In this document: one piece after another, positions 25,755-35,830 of the stretch
How the letters are laid out: the number at the start of each line of letters is the position of its first letter
Position numbering within the stretch: position 1 is the stretch's first letter
Assembly: GCF_012641395.1 (NCBI RefSeq)
Contig: NZ_JABAIH010000007.1
Coordinates: 1 to 64,000 of the forward strand
Direction of reading: 5' to 3'
DNA length: 64,000 nt
DNA from: Rhizobium sp. P32RR-XVIII
Lineage (GTDB): Bacteria; Pseudomonadota; Alphaproteobacteria; Rhizobiales; Rhizobiaceae
Position numbers and translations under genes: made by a program
Notes under the pieces: model-generated
The model's database searches: none
What the model saw: the letters and a program-made list of their open reading frames with translations, nothing else
Told to the model about the DNA's origin: nothing

Positions 25755-27842
25755 TCAAGCATCGCTGCCGGATAGTTCTTCGAATGTCGCAAGGCCTTTC
25801 TTGACGAGCATCGCATCCGGGCTCGGCAGCTTGCCGCGGAAGGCCTTGTAGGTATCTTCCGGATCGATCGAGCCGCCGACGGAATAGATGTTATCCTTGA
25901 GCTTCTGCGCCATCCCACCGTTGAACGCGTCGCCGGTTTCCTCGAAAGCCGCGAATGCGTCCGCATCGAGCACCTCGGACCACATGTAGGAGTAATATCC
26001 GGCTGAATAACCGCCGGAGAAGATGTGCTGGAAGTGCGGCGAGGCGTGACGCATCACCAGGGACTTCGGCATCCCGAGTTCGGCAAGCACCTGCTTTTGC
26101 AGCGCCATCGGGTCCTCCACGGTATCGCGCGTATGGAATTCCATGTCGACGATGGTAGACGACGTGAACTCGACGGTGTTGAAACCGGCGTTGAAGGTGC
26201 GCGCGGCAAGCACCTTGCCAAGCAGCTCCTGCGGCATGGGTTCGCCGGTTTCGAAATGCACGGCATATTGCTTGAGGATCGCCGGCACCGTCAGCCAGTG
26301 CTCGTAGAGTTGCGACGGCAGTTCGACGAAGTCGCGCGAGACGCTCGTGCCCGACACCGACGGATAGGTCACGTTGGACAGCATGCCATGCAGCGCATGG
26401 CCGAATTCGTGGAAAAGCGTGCGAGCATCGTCCAGCGAAAGCAGCGCCGGCTTGCCCTCTGCTGGTTTTGCGAAGTTGCAGACGTTGTAGATGATCGGCA
26501 GTTCGCCCTTTTGCCCATTCTTCATCATGAGCTTGTGCTGCGACTGGAACGCGCTCATCCAGGCACCGGAGCGCTTGGAACTACGGGCGAAATAGTCGCC
26601 CATGAAAAGCGCAATCAACTTGTCTTCACGATCGCGAATTTCGAAAACACGCACATCCGGATGATAGGCGGCAACGCCTTTCTTCTCGACGGCGCGAATG
26701 CCGAACAGACGGCCGGCGACGTCGAAGCAGGCCTCGATGATCTTTTCGAGCTGCAGGTAGGGCTTCAGCTCCGCTTCGGAGAAATTAAAACGCTGCGCGC
26801 GAATCTTCTCGGCATAGTGGCGCCAGTCCCAGGGCATGACCTCGTGATTCTTGCCTTCTTCGGCGATCTGCGCGGCGATATCGTCCTCCTCCTGATGTGC
26901 CCGGATGACGGCCCTTGCCCAGACCGAACGCAGCAGACCATTCACCGCGGCCGGTGTCTTTGCCATCGTATTGTCGAGCTTCAGCTCGGCGAAATTGCCA
27001 TAACCGAGGAGCTGCGCCACCTCGCCGCGAAGGGCCAGCATCTCGCGGATGATGCCGCGATTATCCGTCTCGCCCTCGTTCTCGCCGCGAGCGACCCAAG
27101 CCTTGAAGGCCTGCTCGCGCAGATCGCGCCGCCCGGAAAAGGTTAGGAACGGCTCGATGATCGAGCGAGACAGGGTGACCGCAAATTTCCCCTCTTCGCC
27201 TCTTTCGCGCGCCGCCGCCGCCATGGCGTCCTTCAGAAAGTCCGGAATGCCTTCGAGCTCCGGCCCTTCGGAAAGGACCAGTGCCCAGCTCTTCTCGTCG
27301 GCCAGCACGTTCTGGCCGAACTGCGTGCTGAAAGCCGCAAGCTTCTCGTCGATGGCCGCGAGCTTCTCCTGCTCCTCTTTCGGCAGCTTGGCACCCGATT
27401 TCACGAAACTCTTCCAGCGCCGCTCCAGCACGCGCGTCTGCTCGAGGGTCAACCCGAGGCTCTCCCGCTTCTCCCAGAGCGTATCGATGCGCGCAAAGAG
27501 CGGGGCGTTCATCCCGATCTTGGAATAGTGGCGGGACATTTTCGGCGAGATATCGCGTTCCAGCGCCTGGATCGTATCGTTGGTGTGGGCACCGGCGCGA
27601 TTCCAGAACAGGGCGGAAATGCGCGAAAGCTCGTCACCTGCGACTTCCAGCGCGACGATCGTATTGTCGAATGTCGGCTCTTCCGGATTCCCGGCGATCG
27701 CATCGATCTCCTTGTCATGGGATCCGAGGGCGGCATCGAAGGCTGCGGCAAAGTCGCCGTCGTTCAGCGCGTCGAAGCGCGGCAGGCCATGAAGCCCATT
27801 CCAGTTGACGAGCGCCGGGTTGAACTCTGGTGTGGAAGGCAT
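25755..27842 (-). CDS. dcp: M3 family peptidyl-dipeptidase
   Basis: The 695-residue zinc metallopeptidase has the HEFGHALHGML active site with the distal glutamate in VSRDFVELPSQLYEHW, as in the thimet oligopeptidase/Dcp family (M3A). Length and the N-terminal helical region (FNPALVNWNGLHGLPRFDAL) fit peptidyl-dipeptidase Dcp, which removes C-terminal dipeptides from peptides in the cytoplasm. Oligopeptidase A is the close alternative. No signal peptide is seen. It is divergent from the small unknown gene at 28047. Confidence 0.92.
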   Translation of the reverse strand: MPSTPEFNPALVNWNGLHGLPRFDALNDGDFAAAFDAALGSHDKEIDAIAGNPEEPTFDNTIVALEVAGDELSRISALFWNRAGAHTNDTIQALERDISPKMSRHYSKIGMNAPLFARIDTLWEKRESLGLTLEQTRVLERRWKSFVKSGAKLPKEEQEKLAAIDEKLAAFSTQFGQNVLADEKSWALVLSEGPELEGIPDFLKDAMAAAARERGEEGKFAVTLSRSIIEPFLTFSGRRDLREQAFKAWVARGENEGETDNRGIIREMLALRGEVAQLLGYGNFAELKLDNTMAKTPAAVNGLLRSVWARAVIRAHQEEDDIAAQIAEEGKNHEVMPWDWRHYAEKIRAQRFNFSEAELKPYLQLEKIIEACFDVAGRLFGIRAVEKKGVAAYHPDVRVFEIRDREDKLIALFMGDYFARSSKRSGAWMSAFQSQHKLMMKNGQKGELPIIYNVCNFAKPAEGKPALLSLDDARTLFHEFGHALHGMLSNVTYPSVSGTSVSRDFVELPSQLYEHWLTVPAILKQYAVHFETGEPMPQELLGKVLAARTFNAGFNTVEFTSSTIVDMEFHTRDTVEDPMALQKQVLAELGMPKSLVMRHASPHFQHIFSGGYSAGYYSYMWSEVLDADAFAAFEETGDAFNGGMAQKLKDNIYSVGGSIDPEDTYKAFRGKLPSPDAMLVKKGLATFEELSGSDA

Positions 27843-28046
27843 CGCAGATCCTCTGAAACTGTTGCGCCTGCCTATATAGGCAAAGGCTTGGCCGATTGGT
27901 ATGGCGCGTCACGACTACCGGCATATGTTGCATCGCGGTAAGTTGGGGATGAAGGCCGGCAGACGATATTTTGGCGTGTGTCCGCGATTGACGCCCCCCG
28001 CAACCATGGCGATAGTTTTTGCGCCATAGTAACAAAGGGCATTCGC

Positions 28047-28481
28047 ATGGAAATCTTTTCTCTGCGGTCTTCTCAGAATTTGCTCTATAAGAATAATGCC
28101 AATAATGCGAAAAACTCGAAGACCGCTGATTTTGCAGTTGCGCCAGCCTCCGGCCATTCCGCGCCATTCCAGATAGAAGAAGCTGCCGGCGGACCGAATT
28201 TCGCATCGATCAGTCCTGGCGAATTACGCAGCTTTGCCCGCCAGAGCTTCGATAGCGGTATGATCAACCAGGACACCTTTGCCGCGCTCTCCGAACCGCT
28301 GCCGATGCATGCCATCGATGCCCGCGGCAATCTCATTGATCTGTCGCACGTCACGGATGGGACGAGCTTCGATTTTCTCGATTATTTCCGGAATCAGCTG
28401 GAGATCGAGACATCGATTGGCGATCCGGCAGCAGCAAGGACGATGCAGTCCGTCGTCGATTTCCTAAGCGATGCCGCCTAG
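28047..28481 (+). CDS. unknown small protein
   Basis: The 144-residue product starts MEIFSLRSSQNLLYKNNANN at 28047; a longer frame from 27978 runs into an unlikely N-terminus. I recognise no domain. The first third is Asn/Ser/Ala-rich and probably disordered. The rest is acidic with a possible helical hairpin (ISPGELRSFARQSFDSGMI and FDFLDYFRNQLEIETS). There is no signal peptide or membrane helix. The stop codon lies inside the left terminus of a small interspersed repeat. Confidence 0.6.
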   Translation: MEIFSLRSSQNLLYKNNANNAKNSKTADFAVAPASGHSAPFQIEEAAGGPNFASISPGELRSFARQSFDSGMINQDTFAALSEPLPMHAIDARGNLIDLSHVTDGTSFDFLDYFRNQLEIETSIGDPAAARTMQSVVDFLSDAA

Positions 28482-28574
28482 AGCACCGGGTGTCAGAATG
28501 GACGCATAAAAGGCGCTCTCCTAGAGCGTCTGTTCTGCACTTAGACGAGTCCGCCAGAGTGCAGGATGCTCTAG
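28478..28574. repeat. 97-base repeat-like element with CTAGAGCA ends
   Basis: CTAGAGCA at 28478 is matched by its exact inverse TGCTCTAG at 28567. Inside are two further hairpins: CGCTCT-CCT-AGAGCG, and CTGCACT pairing with AGTGCAG. The termini supply the stop codons of both convergent neighbours. The layout resembles the short palindromic intergenic repeats common in Rhizobium; its copy number was not tested. Confidence 0.5.
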
Positions 28575-29212
28575 GCCCGTCGCCATCCAAGCAGGCCGGG
28601 CGTTGCGTGCCAGAGTGCCTGGACCGCAAATCCCATGAAGAGAACACCGGAGCAGCGGACGATCAGCCGCTCATGGGCGCGGTAGAAGCGTCGCACGGTG
28701 CCTGCCCCGATAATCGCGATCAGAATGATGTCGGCGGTTACGAAACCGACGAAAGAGACGCTGAGCAGCAGCGGTAAAGCCTCGAAGTCGAGCGCCCCGG
28801 CCGAACCGGCAACCAACGCAGTGAAAGTCGCAAGTGCCACCGGATAGCCTTTCGGATTCGTCACGCCGAAGACCAGCCCGCGTCGGAAAGGCCGCTCCAC
28901 CTTTACCAGAGCCTGCCCGTCGCCTTTGGGTTTTGCCGTGACGGCACTCCAGCCGATCCAGGCGAGATAGAAGCCACAGAGCAGCCCGAGCAGATCAAAG
29001 ACGAAAGTGCCGATGGTCCTGGCGCCAACGATTGCGATCAAGGCGAGCGCCGACCAGAGGATATCGCCGACCAGATGGCCCATCATGAAGAATGCACCGG
29101 CCTTGCGCCCCTGCCCGGCACCAATACCGAGCAGCTGCAGGAACGCCGGACCGGGGATGAGCACATAGAAAAGGGCCGCCAGAAAGGCACCGAGCAGCAG
29201 GGATTGCGTCAT
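28571..29212 (-). CDS. LysE/RhtB family exporter
   Basis: The 213-residue membrane protein has six hydrophobic stretches and the LysE-family start MTQSLLLGAFLAALFYVLIP with the PGPAFLQLLGIGAGQGRKAG motif. FGVTNPKGYPVALATFTALV in the fourth helix fits the family N-P-K motif. Members export amino acids or related metabolites. It stands alone between the unknown small gene and argG. Confidence 0.88.
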   Translation of the reverse strand: MTQSLLLGAFLAALFYVLIPGPAFLQLLGIGAGQGRKAGAFFMMGHLVGDILWSALALIAIVGARTIGTFVFDLLGLLCGFYLAWIGWSAVTAKPKGDGQALVKVERPFRRGLVFGVTNPKGYPVALATFTALVAGSAGALDFEALPLLLSVSFVGFVTADIILIAIIGAGTVRRFYRAHERLIVRCSGVLFMGFAVQALWHATPGLLGWRRA

Positions 29213-29289
29213 GGAAAATGCTCCGAGGGACTATGGCCGCAGACTATGCTAGCCCTGCAATCCGTCAAGCGCCACCGTAGCCAAAAGAA

Positions 29290-29317
29290 AGGCCCGCGCG
29301 GCACTGCCGGCGGGCCT
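29290..29317 (-). terminator. argG intrinsic terminator
   Basis: AGGCCCGC (29290-29297) pairs with GCGGGCCT (29310-29317), and on the minus strand TTTCTTTT follows. It begins 24 bases after the argG stop. Confidence 0.85.
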
Positions 29318-29340
29318 CTTTGTTAAGCAGGTAAACGCAG

Positions 29341-30564
<1,224 letters not shown>

Positions 30565-30751
30565 GATGATGAGTCCGTTGCATATGGGCGGCGGCGAACC
30601 CGCATAGCCCGGTGTCGCGGGCACTTTTAGCGAGATTGTCACACGACGCAAGGGCAAGGATTGCCGCTGCCGAAGCGCATTGCGTTTGACAGCGCGACAC
30701 GCTCACCCATATCAGGCAACATACGACCACGATTGAGGAAGGGTCCGTCCC

Positions 30752-31606
30752 ATGACGAATATTCAAGAGATTTTCAGGAAGTCCAATGTTGCCGTTATTA
30801 CCGGTGGCGCATCCGGCATCGGCCTTGCAGCGGCGAAACATTGCGCCAAGGCAGGCATGAACGTCGTCATTGCCGATCTCGGCGGCGACAGGCTTGCGAA
30901 GGCTCGCGGCGAGCTTGAAGCCATTGCAGGGCAGGAACACGTGATGGCTGTCGAAACGGACGTTTCCGACAAGACTTCGCTGGAAGCCCTCGAACGCGCC
31001 GTCATTCAACGCTTCGGCCGCGTCCACGTGCTCATGAACAACGCCGGTATCGGTCCCGAGACCTCGATCTTCAGCAATCAGGCGAGCTGGGACAATATCC
31101 TCGGCGTCAATCTTCTCGGTATTATCAATGGGACGCGTGTCTTCGGACCAGGCATGGTCGCCCTCGGCGAGCCGGGGCTCATCATCAACACCGGCTCCAA
31201 GCAGGGCATTACGACGCCTCCGGGAAATCCCGCCTACAACGTCTCCAAGGCAGGGGTAAAGGTCTTCACGGAAGCGCTGCAACACGAGCTGCGCAATACC
31301 GAGGGCTCGAAGATTTCGGCCCACCTCTTGATCCCCGGCTTTGTCTTCACCGGCCTGACCAAGGGCGATCGCGCAGAGAAGCCAGCCGCCGCCTGGACTC
31401 CTGAACAGACCGTCGATTTCATGGTGGAAAGCCTGGGCCGCGGCGATTTCTACATCCTGTGCCCCGACAACGACGTTCCTCGCCCGCTCGACGAGCGCCG
31501 CATGGCCTGGGCGATGGGGGACATCATCGAGAACCGCCCGCCGCTGTCGCGCTGGCACAAGGATTATGCCGACAAGTTCAAGGCCTATCTCGAACGGAAG
31601 GAATAG
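30752..31606 (+). CDS. SDR family oxidoreductase
   Basis: The 284-residue protein has the short-chain dehydrogenase pattern: VITGGASGIGLAAAKHCAKA for the cofactor, LMNNAGIG (NNAG), NTGSKQG with the active-site Ser, and the catalytic YNVSK. An Asp at the end of strand 2 (VIADLGGD) suggests NAD rather than NADP. The C-terminal extension ending DYADKFKAYLERKE is slightly long. The substrate is unknown. Confidence 0.88.
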   Translation: MTNIQEIFRKSNVAVITGGASGIGLAAAKHCAKAGMNVVIADLGGDRLAKARGELEAIAGQEHVMAVETDVSDKTSLEALERAVIQRFGRVHVLMNNAGIGPETSIFSNQASWDNILGVNLLGIINGTRVFGPGMVALGEPGLIINTGSKQGITTPPGNPAYNVSKAGVKVFTEALQHELRNTEGSKISAHLLIPGFVFTGLTKGDRAEKPAAAWTPEQTVDFMVESLGRGDFYILCPDNDVPRPLDERRMAWAMGDIIENRPPLSRWHKDYADKFKAYLERKE

Positions 31607-31636
31607 GTCGTATTAGAAGGTTTGATTAGACATTTT

Positions 31637-31678
31637 CTGGAAGCCGGATAAAAGCAATCGACGTTTTCCGGCTTTCAG
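31637..31678 (+). other. stem-loop between SDR and LysE genes
   Basis: CTGGAAGCCGG (31637-31647) pairs with CCGGCTTTCAG (31668-31678), 11 bp with one wobble. It follows the SDR stop and ends ten bases before the LysE start codon. There is no U-tract. It could affect translation of the exporter. Confidence 0.4.
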
Positions 31679-31688
31679 AGTGTATACC

Positions 31689-32330
31689 ATGGACTTCCTG
31701 CCGAGCTTTGCCACGCTTCTCGCCTTTGCTGCCGCAACCCTTCTACTCGCAGCGACACCCGGCCCCGATATGACCCTGTCCATCAGTCGCGCGCTGGCGC
31801 AGGGAAAGAAGGCTGCGCTGTTCGTCGTCCTCGGCACGAGCCTCGGCATCGTTGTCCACACGATGCTGGTCGCCTTCGGCATCTCGGCACTGATCACTGC
31901 CTCTCCGACGGCCTTCCTCATCCTGAAGACCGGGGGCGCGGCCTATCTTCTTTGGCTTGCCGTTCAGGCGATCCGCTTCGGTTCGAAGCTGACGGTCGCG
32001 AAGGTCGAAGAACCGAAAGGCACGGCACTCTCGAACGTCTCCTCGGGCTTCTGGGTCAACCTTCTGAACCCCAAGGTCATCATCTTCTTCATGACCTTCC
32101 TGCCGCAGTTCGTTAGCGCCGGCGATCCGGCGGTCACGCACAAGCTGCTCTTCCTCGGCTTCTGCTTCATCCTCATCGGCATGCCGGTCAATGCCAGCGT
32201 CGTCTTCGCCGCCGATTGGCTAGCCTCCTGGCTGCAGAAGAACAGGAAGGTGCTGCGTGGCATGGACTACACCTTCGCCGGCGTCTTCTCGATCTTCGCC
32301 TTGAAGATCTTCATGACACAGGGACGTTAG
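31689..32330 (+). CDS. LysE/RhtB family exporter
   Basis: The 213-residue membrane protein starts MDFLPSFATLLAFAAATLLL at 31689; a GTG three codons earlier is also open. TPGPDMTLSISRALAQGKKA is the family motif after helix 1, and FWVNLLNPKVIIFFMTFLPQ carries the N-P-K motif. Six membrane segments fit an amino-acid or homoserine-lactone type exporter. It is convergent with the ECF sigma gene, three bases apart. Confidence 0.9.
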   Translation: MDFLPSFATLLAFAAATLLLAATPGPDMTLSISRALAQGKKAALFVVLGTSLGIVVHTMLVAFGISALITASPTAFLILKTGGAAYLLWLAVQAIRFGSKLTVAKVEEPKGTALSNVSSGFWVNLLNPKVIIFFMTFLPQFVSAGDPAVTHKLLFLGFCFILIGMPVNASVVFAADWLASWLQKNRKVLRGMDYTFAGVFSIFALKIFMTQGR

Positions 32331-32333
32331 AGC

Positions 32334-33587
32334 CTATCCGCTGGCAAGCGCCTCGAGCCGCTGCGACAGGAACAGCTTCTCCGCATCGGACTGCGACAGC
32401 TCGATCGCCCTGACATAGGCGAGCCTTGCCTGATCGAGCTGACCGGCGCGCGCCAGAAGATCCGCCTGCACGGCGTAGAAGGGCTGGTATTCCACCAGAG
32501 CCATGGCGATGGGCTTGAGACAGGCAAGCGCCGAGGCGGGGCCTTCAACATAGGAGAGCGCAACGATACGGTTGAGTTCGTAGACCGGGTTGTCGGCGGT
32601 GCGGGCAAGCTCGGCGTAGAGCCAGGCGATCTCCTGCCAGTCCGTCCCGGCGAAGTTCGGCGCTTCCGCATGCACGGCAATGATCGCCGCCTGTAACTGG
32701 TATGGTCCGGGCCGGCCGCGCTTGAGCGCCCCTTCGATCAGCGCGACGCCCTCCGCGATCCCCTCCCGGTCCCAGAGACTGCGGTCCTGCGTTTCGAGCG
32801 TCAGAACCTCGCCACCGTCACCGATCCGCGCCGCCCGGCGGGCATGGTGGAGGAGCATCAGCGACAGCAGCCCCTCGATTTCCGGCTCGCCCGGCCGGAG
32901 CATTGTCAGTAGCCGCCCGAGCCGGATCGCCTCGTCGCAAAGATCGGCGCGGATATGGCTGTCGCCCCCCGACGCATATCCTTCGTTGAAGATGAGATAG
33001 ACGACGGCAAGCACACTTTCGAGCCGGGCCGCCCAGTCATCCGCCCCCGGCACTTCATAGGCGATGCCGGCCTTGGCGATCTTGTCGCGGGCGCGCACCA
33101 GCCGCTGCGCCATGGCCTCATGCCGGTCGAGGAAGGCATCGGCGATCTCCTCGGTCTTCAGCCCGCAGACGGAGCGCAAAGTCAGGGCCACGCAGGTCTT
33201 CCGGTCAAGCGCCGGATGGCAGCAGGCGAAAATCAGCTTCAGCCGCTCGTCGCCAATCGGATCGGGCTCGTCCGCCACGGGCGATGTGTTTTCGAGTTCG
33301 ATAAGATGGGTGATCTCGGCCGACTTCGCCTGGAAATTGGCCGAACGCCGCAGCCGGTCGATCGCCTTGCGGCGGGCGACCTGCATCAGCCAGGCGTTCG
33401 GCGAGGCCGGCAGGCCGTTCCGGTGCCAGTGAACAAGCGCCGATTCCAGCGCGTCCTGAAGGCTGTCCTCGGCCAGCTGGAAATCCCGGAACGAGCCCAC
33501 CAGGCTGGAGAGGAGACGACCGCCGTCCTGCCGGGCGATCCTGTCGATCGCCACGGCAACCGGGGCCGTCGCCGAAAACTCGCTCAT
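32334..33587 (-). CDS. ECF sigma factor, ECF42 type with long C-terminal domain
   Basis: The 417-residue protein has sigma region 2 near the N-terminus (FRDFQLAEDSLQDALESALV and PNAWLMQVARRKAIDRLRRS) and region 4 near residues 130-180 (TLRSVCGLKTEEIADAFLDR). A ~230-residue helical C-terminal domain (DUF6596/TPR-like) follows, which ordinary ECF factors lack. Together with the one-base overlap with a DGPF/YCII gene this is the hallmark of group ECF42. These have no anti-sigma factor and the C-terminal domain is thought to control activity. Confidence 0.9.
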   Translation of the reverse strand: MSEFSATAPVAVAIDRIARQDGGRLLSSLVGSFRDFQLAEDSLQDALESALVHWHRNGLPASPNAWLMQVARRKAIDRLRRSANFQAKSAEITHLIELENTSPVADEPDPIGDERLKLIFACCHPALDRKTCVALTLRSVCGLKTEEIADAFLDRHEAMAQRLVRARDKIAKAGIAYEVPGADDWAARLESVLAVVYLIFNEGYASGGDSHIRADLCDEAIRLGRLLTMLRPGEPEIEGLLSLMLLHHARRAARIGDGGEVLTLETQDRSLWDREGIAEGVALIEGALKRGRPGPYQLQAAIIAVHAEAPNFAGTDWQEIAWLYAELARTADNPVYELNRIVALSYVEGPASALACLKPIAMALVEYQPFYAVQADLLARAGQLDQARLAYVRAIELSQSDAEKLFLSQRLEALASG

Positions 33588-33940
33588 CAGCGGTCGAAGA
33601 CCATGATCGGCCGCACCTCGACACTGCCCATGGCGGCATGCGGGATCATCGCAGCATACTTGATCGCCTCGTCGAGATTGGAGCAGTCAAAAATATAAAA
33701 CCCGCCGAGCTGCTCCTTGGTGTCGGCGAAGGGGCCGTCCATGGTTTCGGTCCTGCCGTTTCGCACCCGCACGGTCGTGGCCGTGGTCACCGGCTGCAGT
33801 GCATCGCCGGCAACCCAGACGCCGTCCTTCTTGTAGGTTTCGGTCGCGACCGCATAACCGCTCATCATCTTGCCGAATTCCGGCGAATCCGGCGGCGTGC
33901 GCGTGTTCGGGTCCATATAGATCAGCGCGATATATTTCAT
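33587..33940 (-). CDS. DGPF/YCII-related protein
   Basis: The 117-residue protein starts MKYIALIYMDPNTRTPPDSP and carries ETMDGPFADTKEQLGGFYIF, the DGPF motif that names the family (PhnB/YCII-like fold). GGAG lies upstream of the ATG. Its TGA overlaps the ATG of the sigma gene by one base, so both come from one transcript. DGPF genes are the usual partners and targets of ECF42 sigma factors; their biochemical role is unknown. Confidence 0.9.
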   Translation of the reverse strand: MKYIALIYMDPNTRTPPDSPEFGKMMSGYAVATETYKKDGVWVAGDALQPVTTATTVRVRNGRTETMDGPFADTKEQLGGFYIFDCSNLDEAIKYAAMIPHAAMGSVEVRPIMVFDR

Positions 33941-33986
33941 TGTCCGTCTCCTCGGGTCATCCATCGCTTGATTGCGATGGTGACCG

Positions 33987-34015
33987 ATAACGAACGGGAT
34001 GCAAGCGGATCGACA
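33987..34015 (-). promoter_or_regulatory. candidate ECF42 promoter
   Basis: On the minus strand TGTCGA (from 34015) and CGTTAT (from 33992) are spaced by 17 bases, about 50 bases upstream of the DGPF start. TGTCGA is the -35 element I recall for ECF42 promoters; the -10 match is loose. Confidence 0.4.
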
Positions 34016-34046
34016 CGGCCCCGAAAATATTTCGTTGAAGCTGAAC

Positions 34047-34841
34047 TCAGCCGATCAACAGCGCGTCGTCGTCCAGCGTCTGGCCGCGCATCTTGCGGAA
34101 CATCGCGATCAGATCCTCGACCTGCAGGTCCTTGCGGCTGTCGCCGCTGACGTCGAGGACGATCTCGCCGCCGTGCAGCATGACCGTACGGTGACCATAG
34201 TCGAGTGCCTGGCGCATGGAATGCGTTACCATCAGCGTCGTCAGCTTGCGCTCAGACACGATCTTGTCCGTGAGGCCCATGACGAATTCCGCCATGCCGG
34301 GGTCGAGTGCTGCCGTATGCTCGTCCAGCAGCAGTACCTCCGAACCGGCAAGCGTCGCCATGACAAGGGAAACCGCCTGACGCTGGCCGCCGGACAGCAG
34401 GTCCATGCGGTCGGCCATGCGGTTTTCGAGGCCGAGATTGAGCTCGCCGATGCGTTCACGGAAATGCTCGCGGCGCTTCGGGCCGAGTGCTGCGACAAGG
34501 CCGCGGCGCTCGCCGCGCCGGGCGGCGAGAGCAAGATTCTCTTCGATCGACAGCGAGCCACAGCTCCCGGTGAGCGGATCCTGGAACACGCGCGCGACGA
34601 GACCGGCACGCGCGGCCGTTGGCTTGCGCGTCACATCGGTAGAGCCGATCGTCACCTTGCCTTCACTCGGAAGCACGTCGCCTGCAAGCACGCCCAGAAG
34701 CGTCGACTTGCCCGCGCCATTCGAACCGATGACGGTGACGAAGGAGCCCTGCTCGATCGTCAGACTGATGCCGTTGAGCGCCTTCTTTTCGAGCGGCGTT
34801 CCCTTGCCGAAGACAACCTTGATATCCTTGACGCTGATCAC
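34047..34841 (-). CDS. ABC importer ATPase (COG1101 type)
   Basis: The 264-residue ATPase has Walker A GSNGAGKSTLLGVLAG, signature LSGGQRQAVSLVMATL, Walker B LLLDEHTAALDP and the His switch MVTHSMRQALDYG. The variant DEHTAALDP instead of DEPT is typical of the COG1101 importers linked to COG2984 binding proteins. It overlaps the permease gene by four bases and ends the operon. Confidence 0.9.
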   Translation of the reverse strand: MISVKDIKVVFGKGTPLEKKALNGISLTIEQGSFVTVIGSNGAGKSTLLGVLAGDVLPSEGKVTIGSTDVTRKPTAARAGLVARVFQDPLTGSCGSLSIEENLALAARRGERRGLVAALGPKRREHFRERIGELNLGLENRMADRMDLLSGGQRQAVSLVMATLAGSEVLLLDEHTAALDPGMAEFVMGLTDKIVSERKLTTLMVTHSMRQALDYGHRTVMLHGGEIVLDVSGDSRKDLQVEDLIAMFRKMRGQTLDDDALLIG

Positions 34842-35719
34842 GATGCGGCTCCTCCACGGCGAAGACGGGGCAGGATAAGCGCGATGGTCACGAGAACCGC
34901 CGTCACGAAATTGAGGTCGGAAGCCTGCAGGCCGATGAAATCGGTCGAGAGCGCAAGCTGAATGGCGATCCGATAGATGATCGAACCGAAGACGCAGCCG
35001 ATCAGAGCGATCAGCAACCCACGGCGGCCAAGCAATGTCTCGCCGATGATGACCGCCGCGAGACCCACGACGATCGTGCCGACGCCGGAGGTGACGTCCG
35101 CAAAACCGTTGGTCTGGGCAAACAGCGCGCCGCCGAAAGCCACGAGTGCATTGGAGATCGCCATGCCGAGATAGATCTGACGGTTGGTATCGACGCCCTG
35201 GGCGCGAGCCATCCGGGCGTTGGCTCCGGTCGCACGCATCGCAAGCCCGGCGTCGCTCTCGAGGAAACGCCAGACGACGATCACGGCAACGATCACCAGC
35301 ACGCCGACGAAAAGCGGACGCACGTAGAAATCACGCAGGCCGTGGCCGAAGAACGGGCTGATCATCGTATCGGCATTGATCAGCGCCACGTTCGGCTTAC
35401 CCATGACGCGCAGGTTCACCGAGAAAAGCCCGATCATGGTGAGAATCGAGGCAAGCAGATTGAGGATCTTAAAGCGGACGTTGAGCATGGCCGTCACGAG
35501 ACCCGCGGCCGCCCCCGCCACCATCGCGACCAAACCCGCAAGCCAGGGATTAAGGCCGGCGATGATCAGCACAGCGGTCACCGCCGCTCCGAGCGGAAAG
35601 GAACCGTCCACGGTCAGGTCCGGGAAATCGAGGACGCGGAAGGCGAGATAGACGCCAAGGGCGACGAAGGCATAAACCAGCCCCAGCTCCACGGCTCCCC
35701 AAAAAGCAATCTGACTCAA
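34838..35719 (-). CDS. ABC importer permease (COG4120 type)
   Basis: The 293-residue permease has about eight membrane helices and the family segment ALGVYLAFRVLDFPDLTVDG with FPLGAAV. The start at 35719 is a TTG preceded by a purine-rich GGAAGAAAGGCGGGG stretch; no in-frame ATG lies near. It overlaps the ATPase gene by four bases. An unusual structured gap of 111 bases separates it from the upstream binding-protein gene. Confidence 0.88.
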   Translation of the reverse strand: MSQIAFWGAVELGLVYAFVALGVYLAFRVLDFPDLTVDGSFPLGAAVTAVLIIAGLNPWLAGLVAMVAGAAAGLVTAMLNVRFKILNLLASILTMIGLFSVNLRVMGKPNVALINADTMISPFFGHGLRDFYVRPLFVGVLVIVAVIVVWRFLESDAGLAMRATGANARMARAQGVDTNRQIYLGMAISNALVAFGGALFAQTNGFADVTSGVGTIVVGLAAVIIGETLLGRRGLLIALIGCVFGSIIYRIAIQLALSTDFIGLQASDLNFVTAVLVTIALILPRLRRGGAAS

Positions 35720-35741
35720 GGCCCCGCCTTTCTTCCTTTTG

Positions 35742-35798
35742 CCCGTATTTTAACGGGTCTTAAAATATCAAACCGCCCCCGTTTAGAAACAGGAGCGG
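35742..35798 (-). other. hairpin pair between binding-protein and permease genes
   Basis: A 12 bp stem (35773-35784 with 35787-35798, with G-U pairs on the minus-strand RNA) is followed there by TTTGAT. Next comes a second small stem CCCGT/ACGGG (35742-35757). The first looks like a partial terminator that would make the binding protein more abundant than the permease. Confidence 0.5.
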
Positions 35799-35830
35799 CC
35801 GAGCGCAATATTAAAGCGCAGACTCTGCAG

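Noticed and set aside
35750..35763. TTAA...TTAA pair as a CtrA box
   Set aside because: The spacing is six bases, not seven, and the pair is part of a palindrome in an RNA stem region.
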